This document shows, piece by piece, positions 18,601-26,553 of a stretch of 64,000 nt of DNA. This stretch comes from Elusimicrobiota bacterium. GTDB taxonomy: Bacteria > Elusimicrobiota > Elusimicrobia > UBA1565. The stretch covers positions 1 to 64,000 of the forward strand of contig JACPXC010000046.1 in assembly GCA_016196755.1 (NCBI GenBank), written 5' to 3'. A program made the translations under genes and the position numbers. Under the pieces are notes generated by a model, which saw only the letters and a program-made list of their open reading frames with translations, was not told the DNA's origin and searched no databases. Positions within the stretch are counted from its first letter, which is position 1. Each line of letters opens with the position of its first letter.

Positions 18601-21600
18601 CGTCCCCTCCCCGTCGCCGGGCGAGAACTGCAGGATGCCGCGGTCGAAGGTGATCGTCGAGGAGAGCACGGTGTCGAGGTCGGTCGGGTTGAGCGCCCGC
18701 AGGAAGACCTCGTAGGCGCGGCCCGAGCTCAACAGGGCGTCCGAGAAGGGGACCTCCCAGGCCACGTCCCGGCCTCGGAACGGGACCACCGAGGCCGAGC
18801 GCATGACGGGGGCGGTCGACGAGAAGGCGCCCGCCTCGTCCAACCACAGGTCGGATTGGACCTCGCGCAGCGCCACGCCCACGTCGACGACGGCGACCCC
18901 GTCGGCGGCGCGGCCGTTGACGGTGCCGCCCAGCGTGCCGACCAAGGCCCCGTCCGGGACGCCGTAACTGAGCGACGGGCTCGAGGCCGAGAACGAGAAC
19001 ACCGCCACAGTCGAGCTCTCCACGCCGGCGATGGCGGCGCTGTCGACGTCGACGGCCGGCACCCGGAACGTGCCGGTCGTGAAGATGACCAGACCCCCGA
19101 GGGTCGCCGAGCCGGCCGAGAGCGCGGCCGGCGCGGGCAGGGTGACCGAGGCGCCGGCCACCGGCTGGAGGGCCACCGAGTCGGTGACCGTGGCGATCAG
19201 GTTCCCAAAGGCGTCGGCTGCCCGCACGACGACGGAGAAGGGGACGCCGACGAGCTGGAATTCGGCGACGCCCGTCCGGCCCGACGGCCCCCCCGGCCGC
19301 GGCGACTCCCCGGGCAGCAGGACCTGGAGCGTGCCAAACGCCGCCGGCAGGACCGCCACCGTGGAACCGGCGACCGCGGCCGCCGAGCCGGCCGCCGTGA
19401 CCTGGACCGAGAGCGGGGCCGGCTCGGCCTGCCGCAGCATCGCCGGAAAGAAGGCCGCGCCGGCCGTCATCGCCGTCGAAGGCTCGGCGTCGAAGGGGTC
19501 GCCCGTGCGCAGCGCCACGCTCATCGACGCGGTGTGGACCGGCTGGAAGCGGTCGGAGACCGCCCGGACCGTCACCGTGAAGGTCGTCCCGGCGGTCTCG
19601 AACACCGCCGCGCCGCCGCGTCCAGCCCCGGAGACGAAGGTCTCCCCCGGCACGAGCACGAGCAGGCCCGGCCGGAACTCGACGCCCGCGTTGCCGCCGC
19701 CGTCGAACGAACGGCCGTCGTTGGCGAACACCAGGGGTCCCGTGGAAAGGTCGAGGTCCCTCAGGAGCGCCGCGGTCACCGTGGAGACCGCCGCCGACAG
19801 CGCGGCGGGCGTGCCCGCCGCGGCGCTTTCGACGACGGCCAGCGTGGCCGTCGAGACGCCGTTGACCCGGAACTCCCCCAAGGCGTGCAGGCCCGAGGTC
19901 GACAGGCTCAGCGCCGCGGCCGGCTGGGTGGCCGATAAGACCGCCGCGTCGAAGGAAGCCGTAAAGAAGCGCGGCCCGGGACCGGCAGAAAGGCCGTTGA
20001 AAGCCTGGTGGATGGAGTCCCGATAGCGCTGGATGGAGCTCGAGCTGAAGGACACCGTCGAGCCCTGGGCGGCGAAGGTCCCGCCCGACCCGGTCCAGTC
20101 GCCGTCGAGCTCCAGGCGCGCGTCGGAGCCCTCGAGGCGCCCCGAGGCCAAGCTCAGCCCGCGTCGGACGCGCAGGAGGGTCCCCGGCGCCAACGCCGCG
20201 CTGCTCGAGCCGGCCAGCTCGACGAAGGCGAAGGCGTCGGAGGGGCCCGGGGCGAGGACCTGGTGCGCCGAGCCCGACAGGCTCAGCGTGCTGCGCGGTG
20301 AGGACGAGAAGTCGAAGACGCCGCCCGTGGAGCGCAGGTCGCCCCGCAGGCTCAAGCGGACCGAGTCGACCACGCGCGCCGTCCCGGCCGCCGCGACCAG
20401 CGACCCGTCGACGCCCAGGGCCGCGAAGCGGAAGCTAGCCGCGGGGTCGGACGGGGCGAGCAGGACGTTGCGGACCGGCCCGGTCGAGAGCCCCAGGCCG
20501 CGCTCGCTCCCCGAGCCCTCATAGACCAGCCAGGAGCCGGCGTCGTGCAGGTAGGCCGACCCCGTGGAGAGGATGAGCTCCGAGGCGCCGCGGAAGGTCA
20601 CGGTGGCGCCCCGGCCGTCGAGCGTGCCGCTCGAGAACGCCTGCAGGGCTCCGCCCGCCACGTAGAGCCGCCCGGCCAGGCGCGCCACGCCGGTGATGTC
20701 GACGCGCGCCGCCACCGTGCTGCCGTCGGCCACCAGGACGCGCCCGGGGGCCGGCGACTGCCAGAGGACGCGGTGGGCGCTCGAGGAGAGATAGACCGCG
20801 CCCGCCGTGTTCCAGCCGGGCGCCGCGCCGGAAAGGGTCAGGGAGCTCAAGGCCCCGTCGAAGACCGCCCCGGCGGCCACGGTGAACGTGCCGTAGATGA
20901 CCAGCGGCTCGTCGAGACGGGCCCCGCCGCTCGAGTTGGTCACGGTCAGGCTCTGGAGGGCGGCCCCTCCGAGGGCCAGGGACTGGACGCCGCCTCCGTC
21001 GAGGATGATGTTCGAGGAGGAGACCGCGACGGCGGGCGCGCCCAGCCGGGCCAGCCGGCCGCGCAGCCGGACCGTGCGGCTCGAGATATCGAGGACGCCC
21101 CTCACGAGCTCCAGGCCGCCGTCGAACGCGGCGTCGCGCGCCAGGAGCACCCCGGCGGGGTTCGACGAGACCAGTCGTCCGAAGACCGAGTTCGTCGCCC
21201 CCATGACCGACTGGCGCGAGCTGCCGGCGAGCACCAGCGCGCCCGAGGAGCCGTGGAAGTCGCCGCCGGCCGTAGTCCAGAAGCCGAGGACGGTATGGGT
21301 CGCCGACCCGAGGTCGGTCGAGCCGGAGCTGAAGGTTACGCCGCCGACGGCGGTGACCGGAGCGGCCCAGAACACGCCTCCCGCGGAGGCCATGTCGAGG
21401 TGGTTGAAGGACGCCCCGCCGGCCAGGATGGCCTGGGGCGCGGACCCCATGAAGGCCACCGTGCCCGCCCCGGCCGAAAAGCTGCCCGAGGAGCTCCAGT
21501 TCCCCGTCAGCTCGAGCCTGGACACGAGGCCGACGAGCGCGGCTCCGGCCTCGAGCTCCAGGTCGCCCCGGATGGCCGCCGTCGGGCCGACTCCGGGGAG

Positions 21601-23271
21601 GAGGAATACCTGGGTCGGGCTGCTCACGCGCAGGGACCCGTACTCGTTCCAGCGTGACTGCAGGACGCCCGGGGTGCTTTCGAAGACGACGAAGGAGCCG
21701 GGGGCTGAGACGGTGCCGAGCTGGGTGAGGAAGCCCGTCGTGCGCAGGAAGGTCCCACTCGAGAGCGTCAGGATGCCCGTCGGGCGGACGGTGAGGTTTC
21801 CCCCCACGGTGAGCGTGGACGCCGCCGTCACCGAGCCGCCGTTTTCCACCACGAGATGGTTGAAGCGGCTGGACGAAAGGACGCTCAGCGTCCGGGCGGC
21901 CCCCGCCAGGGTGACGCTCCCCGCGGTAAGCGCGAAGCCCCCGCCCGTCTGCGTGAAATCCCCGCCGACCCGCAGGTCGACGTTGGTCACCGTCAGCGTG
22001 CCGCCGCGCATGACGAAGCTCCCCGAGACGCTGGAGAGCAGGGTGTTCCAGCTCAGGATGCCTTGATAGCCCGGCTCCATGGTCAGGCTGCCGACCGCCA
22101 GCGGGGTAAAGTCCCAGGCGCAGGACTTGAGCGGGGCCGTCGAGCCGAACACGACGTTCTCGGACGCCTGAGGGGCGATGTTGGCCACCCAGTTGCCGGG
22201 GTCCTTGCAGTCCACGGCCCCCGCCCCCGTCCAGACCTTGGGGTCGACGAAGGCGCTGCCCGCGGCGCCGCCCGCGCCCGAGTTAGCGGCGGGCCCCCCC
22301 GCGCCGGAGGCCGAGGACACCGTCACGGCCGAGAGGTTGAGGCCCGTGCTGAGCATGGCCACCCGGCCGCCGCCGCCGCCGCCGCCGCCGCGGCCCGCGC
22401 CGCCCGCCCCGCCCGTGCCCCCGCGGGCGAACAGGGAGCCTCCCCCTAGGACGCTCACCGCCTCGATGAGGATCGAGCCTCCCGCCCCGGCCCCGCCGGC
22501 TTGAGTACAGCCGCCGCTCCCCCCGGCCCCGTCGGCCAGGATCGTGCCGTCGAGCGTCGCCGTCGACGCCAAGATCCGGACCACGCCGCCGCCGGCCCCG
22601 CCCGTGCAGGGCGCCAAGCCGCCGCCGCCGCCCGAGCCCATGGTCGTCGGCAGGGACCGGCTGCCGTAGGCGGCCCCGCCGTTGACCGACAGCCCTCCGC
22701 CCCCGCCTGCGCCGCCGTGACCGCCGCCGCCGCCGCCGGTGCCGCCGGTTCCCGCGCCTCCCGGCCCCGGGCCGGAGCCGCCGCTGGCCGCGACGCCGCC
22801 GACAAAGCCCCGTCCTCCGGCCTGGACGGTGGCGCCGGCCGCCAGGGTGAATACCTCCGCGGCGATGGTCACCGCCGTCGTGGCTTGGCTGACCGGCCCG
22901 AACTGGTCGACCAGCCCCCCCGCGTCGACCTGGAAGGTCCCCGCCCGGGCCGTCTGGGTCGAGAGAAAGAGCAGGTTGGAGCCGGCGCGCACGCGCAGGA
23001 GGCCGACGACCAGGGTCCCGGTGGCCAGCTGCAGCTGGGCCGTGGCGGCCGCGCCGAGGTCGAGCGAGGCCGCCGTCACGGGGATGGACGAAGAAGCCAC
23101 GACCAGCGGCGAACTGATGACGACCTCCGAGGCCGCGTCGGGGACGCCGGGGGGCGACCAGTTCGCAGGGTCCGACCAGCTCGACCCGTCTCCCGCGCCC
23201 GTCCAATCGACGGGCACGGCGGCGGCCGGGATGGCCGCCGCCAGGAGCAGGGCGAACGTCGCTGCGCGGAT
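12664..23271 (-). CDS. giant surface protein B with FlgD-like sorting domain
   Basis: A 3,535-residue secreted protein. The canonical GTG at 23217 would cut off a good signal peptide, MRAATFALLLAAAIPAAA (first codon ATC at 23271), so a non-canonical start is proposed; ACG at 23277 is an alternative with better spacing from GGGGG. After the signal comes an NW-type module (WTGAGDGSSWSDPANW), a glycine-rich block at about residues 150-340, and a long beta-helix-like Ser/Thr/Gly repeat region to about 1,150. From about residue 1,540 to the end it is collinear with giant A: carboxypeptidase-regulatory-like modules, a ZU5-like region ending VDHFSTFVLF, and a final FlgD-like/type IX-type domain (YNFPNPFD, HAWDGANDSGRDAASGLYIG, FFKMAVLR). 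The role is probably surface display or adhesion. Confidence 0.85.
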   Translation of the reverse strand: MRAATFALLLAAAIPAAAVPVDWTGAGDGSSWSDPANWSPPGVPDAASEVVISSPLVVASSSIPVTAASLDLGAAATAQLQLATGTLVVGLLRVRAGSNLLFLSTQTARAGTFQVDAGGLVDQFGPVSQATTAVTIAAEVFTLAAGATVQAGGRGFVGGVAASGGSGPGPGGAGTGGTGGGGGGHGGAGGGGGLSVNGGAAYGSRSLPTTMGSGGGGGLAPCTGGAGGGVVRILASTATLDGTILADGAGGSGGCTQAGGAGAGGSILIEAVSVLGGGSLFARGGTGGAGGAGRGGGGGGGGRVAMLSTGLNLSAVTVSSASGAGGPAANSGAGGAAGSAFVDPKVWTGAGAVDCKDPGNWVANIAPQASENVVFGSTAPLKSCAWDFTPLAVGSLTMEPGYQGILSWNTLLSSVSGSFVMRGGTLTVTNVDLRVGGDFTQTGGGFALTAGSVTLAGAARTLSVLSSSRFNHLVVENGGSVTAASTLTVGGNLTVRPTGILTLSSGTFLRTTGFLTQLGTVSAPGSFVVFESTPGVLQSRWNEYGSLRVSSPTQVFLLPGVGPTAAIRGDLELEAGAALVGLVSRLELTGNWSSSGSFSAGAGTVAFMGSAPQAILAGGASFNHLDMASAGGVFWAAPVTAVGGVTFSSGSTDLGSATHTVLGFWTTAGGDFHGSSGALVLAGSSRQSVMGATNSVFGRLVSSNPAGVLLARDAAFDGGLELVRGVLDISSRTVRLRGRLARLGAPAVAVSSSNIILDGGGVQSLALGGAALQSLTVTNSSGGARLDEPLVIYGTFTVAAGAVFDGALSSLTLSGAAPGWNTAGAVYLSSSAHRVLWQSPAPGRVLVADGSTVAARVDITGVARLAGRLYVAGGALQAFSSGTLDGRGATVTFRGASELILSTGSAYLHDAGSWLVYEGSGSERGLGLSTGPVRNVLLAPSDPAASFRFAALGVDGSLVAAAGTARVVDSVRLSLRGDLRSTGGVFDFSSSPRSTLSLSGSAHQVLAPGPSDAFAFVELAGSSSAALAPGTLLRVRRGLSLASGRLEGSDARLELDGDWTGSGGTFAAQGSTVSFSSSSIQRYRDSIHQAFNGLSAGPGPRFFTASFDAAVLSATQPAAALSLSTSGLHALGEFRVNGVSTATLAVVESAAAGTPAALSAAVSTVTAALLRDLDLSTGPLVFANDGRSFDGGGNAGVEFRPGLLVLVPGETFVSGAGRGGAAVFETAGTTFTVTVRAVSDRFQPVHTASMSVALRTGDPFDAEPSTAMTAGAAFFPAMLRQAEPAPLSVQVTAAGSAAAVAGSTVAVLPAAFGTLQVLLPGESPRPGGPSGRTGVAEFQLVGVPFSVVVRAADAFGNLIATVTDSVALQPVAGASVTLPAPAALSAGSATLGGLVIFTTGTFRVPAVDVDSAAIAGVESSTVAVFSFSASSPSLSYGVPDGALVGTLGGTVNGRAADGVAVVDVGVALREVQSDLWLDEAGAFSSTAPVMRSASVVPFRGRDVAWEVPFSDALLSSGRAYEVFLRALNPTDLDTVLSSTITFDRGILQFSPGDGEGTAAAAPASTAACQAVVATVTFTAGPSGLGAGGAVALRAPSGWTAPLGISTAVPPPLGYVTIVSTSLAWTVAGSSEVLFAPPSIGSVTLGADWVALRLSSAAANPVRPGETVSFFYHGFPPARAAGRHLLELRSRAGGAGTLVSLTTAPALILSAGPPRGLEFSDRSPLALGPLQTAPTMFLDLTDGCGNAAAAAAPLVVPLSAGQPAAAGFERDVTAAFFLAGGAGTGSVTILAGASRSAGFYVLSSTAGVDSEFLRATATLAGAVVEAQRLVLVRASSVAPSGVSIDSGTLTPGATSAVLVPGSAGARAVARFTLADPAVAWDVTAATESGFTAPLFRRSGAGDAAAPLAVAWDGVVCAGVCSFASPGRYPVRVRAAGLPGPALEVRVATSPFVRGSLGAAGAGASVSVEGPGAGYGSAARADAAGAFRVDGLREGGRYSVRASSVQLVYGEARTLSTAAFSVAASTGGGDAGALSLTAPAFVRVSAGLPVLTSIELFGAVRLRAADGSAVASGGLHFPRFGASSDDGAVALGRAASTWTVLAAAPGVYTLELDLPEVGISTSLAVFAATAAVVDVRVDLPRLATATGLVVLPSTQAYGTAVALSALRAGAALPTRFAALFVAAASSGVVPSSGVFKLFGLEPGSWTLSAQAPGFSAASTTLTVPSFADIGDASGAGGPLLSLGVGSVLRGTVTVTGDTRGLAGTGPAPDAAATAGFSVLVDAFEPRLLRRVRTIVRLSTGAAETSAPFEVGGLEPGRWDLRAEVPGFEKSPAGAQTVTVDAAGGAALLAFVAPAAGARLTVVVEPPAVPCLCAADYARLAFVHQPPSGGAEAVAVATALAGASYEFAAASMTLSLAGLAAGPHRWTFLDKLTGRTGLFSLELSPGATAAASVDLAGASRTVSGRVVMTGAVRLSSAAFAVTVSSVPGLAAHAARAAYCLLSSSAARVLSSARVELIPLGPGFPAVAGPLARAGASCAAWNPEPAAPAIAYVGTLSADGAFRIPGVPPGAYLARIPGDMDGSPENGDELAPVAEALSVSADTTLELSVGPGGRVAGSVSLPPGTAGRRPLRVALSDRAGARLRSALVEAEAGAPAGFALDTVPDGEYTLGVSDLGFPPAFAARPRRLTVSGGSAEVGLVPMEAAGAVRARLALERRRADGSAEVSVLDGSDRSLLPAELRIAAVAAPWVDGGFFPAAGSDCDEDGCRRPLFDAQGRVFIQGVLPGLYDVEFVPSPAAGGADLAPAVRSGVRVEAGVSVDLGVVRLRAAAAVSGLLSDAATGAPAAGVAVAARPSVAGAGDSLRRPAARARSGADGRFTVGGLDPETRFYDLVLAARDGVPGDPVPPWEQSVVAAVDVLSTTSLSLPLRSAPYSVSGRAVAAGGEPLFSDSDGAQGQAGARVFLELEGTPPLTGPLGDTVLLASPDGSFTAAGLSAGAYRLTVAARGYAPRVFSVRVTTASVSLGTVLLSRGATLTGTLRRPDGSAPGEDEVRRVFAAAPDLSEVLAGGLVRDAAGRTAGGYRVSGFTPGRTYRLLLIGADDQAFTPPEAAALVFASSAEVRSLDVVFRTPAPRVSAKSRRSGSDFLVEFAVSQPLRARTSADLDASLLLATAAARGSLSQASVSADRRRISAVYTPEVSESSFSLRLAARTAALDPDAADGGEFLAVATAAFFAGLDGSNSTRVSNLTGGTLAIEGDAGRLALPKGTFFADASSSVAVALRRSDELLLGARSLALSGVPAGEAVVRSLRREAAAYPADLLRAMAATPPDVRPSGPYYDVVLSSATSTRLARPATLTLGYTAGQEPTRLNVYWYNEAANAFVLQPDVTGADYQLDAFNRTVSLAVDHFSTFVLFDAAAAVISGNAYGGADLSAYNFPNPFDLSPKTVTPIHGAGPQTVRGTMIRIAVPSGVDGDGRLMVFSAAGERVRTIELGFLQGGKTYYHAWDGANDSGRDAASGLYIGQVKVGGRSAFFKMAVLR

Positions 23272-23288
23272 GCCCGTGGCGATTCCCC

Positions 23289-23747
23289 CTATCTCTTGTC
23301 CTGTCGGGACATGAACTTGCGGCGCTCGGCCAGCTTGCGCATCTCCTCGGCGAACGCGGGGCTCTTCTTGAGCATGAAGCCGAAGTCGGCCGAGAGCAGG
23401 ACGAAGAGCCGGGTGGGCTCCTCGCAGACCACGGTGGCGCTGCGCGGGTCGCGCGAGAGGAGCGCCATCTCGCCGAAGAAGTCGCCCGCCCCGAGCCGCG
23501 CCACCTGCTTCTTAAAGAACAGGATGGTCTTGACGCGCACGCTGAGGGCGCCGTCGTGCACGATGTAGAAGGCGTCCCCGGGGTCGCCTTGGCGGAAGAC
23601 CGTCTCCCCCGCCTTGTAGCGGCAGAGCATGATGTACTTCACGATCTGCTCGAGCTCGCCGACGTTGAGCGGCGCGAAGAAGTCCACCTTGCGCATCGCG
23701 CGCGCCAAGGCGCCGTAATCGGCGTCCGACATCGTCAGTTTCTCCAT
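23289..23747 (-). CDS. stand-alone cyclic-nucleotide-binding domain protein
   Basis: A 152-residue protein made almost entirely of one CRP-type cNMP-binding domain: KAGETVFRQGDPGDAFYIVHDG (about residues 47-68) and the phosphate-binding cassette FGEMALLSRDPRSATV, with the Glu and Arg that contact the cyclic nucleotide. There is no helix-turn-helix, so it is not a transcription factor by itself. It has no signal peptide and should be cytoplasmic. The ATG at 23747 has a GGGAGG ribosome site. It sits 16 bases after the barrel gene and directly before the giant gene of cassette B; cassette A has no counterpart. A sensor or scaffold role is inference. Confidence 0.87.
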   Translation of the reverse strand: MEKLTMSDADYGALARAMRKVDFFAPLNVGELEQIVKYIMLCRYKAGETVFRQGDPGDAFYIVHDGALSVRVKTILFFKKQVARLGAGDFFGEMALLSRDPRSATVVCEEPTRLFVLLSADFGFMLKKSPAFAEEMRKLAERRKFMSRQDKR

Positions 23748-23763
23748 CGCCGCCTCCCGTGAT

Positions 23764-24978
23764 TCATGGCTCCAAGGCCACCCCGAACAAGAAAGAGGTC
23801 GCGTCGTGGTTGAAGCGCTGGGCGGCCTGGTAGTGGTCGTTGGCGCGCGCGATGCGCCGCTCCAGGCGCGCCACCAAAGCCAAGCCGGGGCGCAGAGGCC
23901 AGCGGCCGTCGGCCGCCAAGGTCCAGGCCTGCTGGAGCAGCCCGTTCCCCGTGTAGGCGCCGCCGGCGTCGCGCGCGGAGCGGTGCGGCCAGCGGCGCCA
24001 TGAGTAGCGCGCCGCAAGCGAGAGAGCCGCGGGCGCCCGGGGATCGCCCCAGGACACCGCCAAGTCCGGCCCGACGCTCCAGGCCGCGCTGTTGTAATGG
24101 CGCGGCTCGTAGCGCGCCCGGGCCGGGTCGAAGGAGGCCTGGTCGGATACCACGTCCTCGAAGGAGACGGCCAGCGCCCCCGAAGCGCGCAGGTCGGGCC
24201 GCGGCTCGCGGTCCAGGCGCAGGGAAGCCTCGGCCGTCGTCACCAGGTCCTCGCGGGTCTCGGAGGCCAGCAGGCCGTCGGAGCGCACCAGCCGCTGCTG
24301 GGGATAGTCCCGGAGCTGCAGGCCCAGCCTGCCGTCGGCGCGCAGGCCGCCTCCCAGAGGGGCGCGCAGCGAAGCCGTCAGCACCTGGGCGTCCGAGTCG
24401 AGGACCTTGGCTCCGGCCAGCTCACGGGCCAGCGGCCGTCCGCGGATGTCCGTCGGGGCCGCCGACTCGAGCGTCGCGTAGTTCGGGAAGATGGTACGCG
24501 TATACGCCCAGCCCAGAGCCCAAGCGGCGCCGCCGCGCAGGTCGCGCTCGAACTCGAGGCCGCCGTCGAAGGTGTGGTGGTCGAAGAGCCCGTCGGTCCA
24601 GCCCTCGTCCTTGGTCTCGCGCAGGAAGCTGCCCCGCCAGCCGGCATGCGGCTTGAGGCGCCAGCGAGCCCGGGCCGGCTGGAAGGCCGCCTTGGCCGCG
24701 ACGCGGTGCTCCATCGTCTCGGAAAACAGCGTCGCCCCGCCCGGGGTGGCCAGCGCCGACTGGACGCCGCTCCATGACCCCGAGAGGGACGGGAACAGGG
24801 TCCAGCGCGGGCCGAGCGGCACGGCCGCCGCGGCGGCCGCGGCGGCGCTGCCCGACAGGGAGTCTTGGCGGCCTTCGGCGAGGTGGCGCCCTCCCAGAAG
24901 GCGGGCGGAGAGCAGGGTCTCGACGGCTCCGGCGGGGGCGGAGAAGAGCAGGAGGGCGAGGCAGAGCGCTGCTCTCAC
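23764..24978 (-). CDS. predicted outer-membrane beta-barrel, cassette B
   Basis: A 404-residue protein with signal peptide (MRAALCLALLLFSAPAGA) and alternating hydrophobic/polar strands throughout. It is the paralogue of the barrel at 54726-55967: both share a GG(R/Q)x(L/F) segment after the signal, the FLRETKDEGWTDGLFDHHT versus FLKETRDETWGKGLFDTQT stretch, and an SFLFGV or NYLFGF segment near the C-terminus. A porin-like or secretion-associated channel is possible; I cannot name the family. The GTG start overlaps the FecR stop in GTGA (24975-24978). Confidence 0.75.
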   Translation of the reverse strand: MRAALCLALLLFSAPAGAVETLLSARLLGGRHLAEGRQDSLSGSAAAAAAAAVPLGPRWTLFPSLSGSWSGVQSALATPGGATLFSETMEHRVAAKAAFQPARARWRLKPHAGWRGSFLRETKDEGWTDGLFDHHTFDGGLEFERDLRGGAAWALGWAYTRTIFPNYATLESAAPTDIRGRPLARELAGAKVLDSDAQVLTASLRAPLGGGLRADGRLGLQLRDYPQQRLVRSDGLLASETREDLVTTAEASLRLDREPRPDLRASGALAVSFEDVVSDQASFDPARARYEPRHYNSAAWSVGPDLAVSWGDPRAPAALSLAARYSWRRWPHRSARDAGGAYTGNGLLQQAWTLAADGRWPLRPGLALVARLERRIARANDHYQAAQRFNHDATSFLFGVALEP

Positions 24979-26513
24979 GGCACCAACCCCGTGGAGAGCG
25001 CCAGCGCGGGGTCCACGTTGAGCTCGATCCGCCGCCCCCCGAAGAGCGAGCTTCCGATGTACTGCTCGAGCCGGGTCCCCAGCAGAAGGGACCGGAACGC
25101 CGACGCGCCGCCGACCGCGGGCAGCGCCCCGGAACGCAAGCGTCCGCCCTCGAGTCCCGAGGAGGTCACCGACAGATTCGAGCCCTCGACCCAGACCTTG
25201 CTGCTTAGCTGGCTCACCGACCCGGGCACCGGGCTGGTCAAGGACGGGGTGAACGCCGAGAGGACCCCGCCGTCGAGCAGGGCCGTGGCCGCGGTCAGGA
25301 CCGCGCCCGAGAACGGGTCGTTGGCGGAAGACGCCGCGGCCATGGCGTCGGCCGAGCTCTGGATGTTGGCGCCGGAGTAGCCGTCGGCGAGACGGCCGTT
25401 CAGATAGAGCCCGTAGCGGTCGAAAAGCGAGCGCCAGGCCGCGCGCCCGGACGCGTCCGAGAAGGTCCCCGTCACCGGGTCGAAGACGGCGGCGACATCG
25501 TCGGCGGCCACCGCGTTGGCGTTGAGGTCGACGAGGTGGCCGCCGTCGGCGGTCTCGAGCATGACGTCGGGGCCGTTGGAGCGCACCGCCTCGTAGGCGA
25601 TGAGGGTCCGCGGCGGCGGGGCGCCGGCCGTCCCGGCCATGGCCCGCAGGGCGGCCGCGGTGTCCCCCCCCAGCGCGGCGTCGAAGGTCCCCAGGTGGTA
25701 GAAGTAGTCGGCCCGCCCCGGACGGGCGGTCAGGGTCACCAGCTCGAGCTGGTCGGGGCGCGGGCGCAGGAGCCAGGTCTCCGCGCGCAGGCGGCGGCCG
25801 CTCGAGTCGATGAGCGCGCGCCCTTTCTCCCATTCGCCGCGCCGGGCACCCTCGGCGGCCGAGGCGTAGAGCCGCTCTCGGAAGCCGTCGCCGTCGGCCT
25901 CGCGGCGGATACGCTCGCGCAAGCCCTCGCGGCGCAGGGCCGCCGCCGCCGGCAGGCGCCGCGGCACCTCGAGGCCGCGCAGGTCGACGCGGACGCTCTC
26001 CCCCGCGCGCAGCAGGAGCTGATGGCCGCGGTTGTCGGAGATGCCGAGCTCCCCCTCGGCCAGGTCCACCGTCGTCCGTCCGCCGGAGAGGACGCTGACC
26101 CGGAACTCCCCTCCGCGCGAACTCAGCGCGGCGGCCGGGGTGCGGATCTGGGCCTTGCGCCCCTTCGTCACGGCGAAGCGGAACACCGCCACGCCGATCT
26201 CTACGCGGCCGAGAAGGCGCTCCGGGCGAGCCTCCTCGAGGGTGAAGACGGTCTCCTCCTGCAGGAGCGCCGTGTCTTCCCCCGCCAAACGCAGAAACGC
26301 GGAGGACTGCCGCCCGGAACGCACGGCCTCCCCGGACGCCAGCGCACGCGGGAACTTGTCGACCGAGACCCAGCGCTCGCCGTTGACGCCGCGCACCTGG
26401 ACCAAGCCGGAGGCGCCGGCGATCGACGCGCTCCGCGACGCCTCCGCGCGCGCGGGGAGGGCCGAGAATGCCGCCACTATTAGGGAAAGGAGGAGCCGGG
26501 GTTCGATGCCGAT
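24975..26513 (-). CDS. FecR-domain secreted protein, cassette B
   Basis: About 512 residues. Just after a signal peptide comes a FecR-like domain (GLVQVRGVNGERWVSVDKFP, later RTPAAALSSRGGEFRVSV, EGELGISDNRGHQLLLRAGESV; residues about 35-180). A helical stretch and a long C-terminal region follow, collinear with the cassette A paralogue (ADYFYHLGTFDAAL, GGHLVDLNANAVAADDVAAVFD, FGGRRIELNVDPAL, final SGLIP-like end). The first canonical codon, GTG at 26477, leaves only 11 residues of signal. Upstream in frame is a full signal peptide, MGIEPRLLLSLIVAAFSAL, starting at ATC 26513, 10 bases after GGAGG; ATC 26507 or ATT further up are alternatives. FecR domains in other systems sense signals across the envelope; the role here is unknown. 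Confidence 0.8.
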   Translation of the reverse strand: MGIEPRLLLSLIVAAFSALPARAEASRSASIAGASGLVQVRGVNGERWVSVDKFPRALASGEAVRSGRQSSAFLRLAGEDTALLQEETVFTLEEARPERLLGRVEIGVAVFRFAVTKGRKAQIRTPAAALSSRGGEFRVSVLSGGRTTVDLAEGELGISDNRGHQLLLRAGESVRVDLRGLEVPRRLPAAAALRREGLRERIRREADGDGFRERLYASAAEGARRGEWEKGRALIDSSGRRLRAETWLLRPRPDQLELVTLTARPGRADYFYHLGTFDAALGGDTAAALRAMAGTAGAPPPRTLIAYEAVRSNGPDVMLETADGGHLVDLNANAVAADDVAAVFDPVTGTFSDASGRAAWRSLFDRYGLYLNGRLADGYSGANIQSSADAMAAASSANDPFSGAVLTAATALLDGGVLSAFTPSLTSPVPGSVSQLSSKVWVEGSNLSVTSSGLEGGRLRSGALPAVGGASAFRSLLLGTRLEQYIGSSLFGGRRIELNVDPALALSTGLVP

Positions 26514-26553
26514 AGGGTAGACGCCTCCTTCGAGGCGCGCAATACCCGGACGG

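Noticed and set aside
16634-19938. Long open frames on both strands overlapping giant B
   Set aside because: Arg/Gly/Pro-rich shadows with no family motifs. The true frame continues unbroken through the region and matches giant A.
22366-22410. GCC-triplet run considered as a repeat array or CRISPR-like element
   Set aside because: It is a short triplet run encoding glycine in giant B, with no spacer structure.
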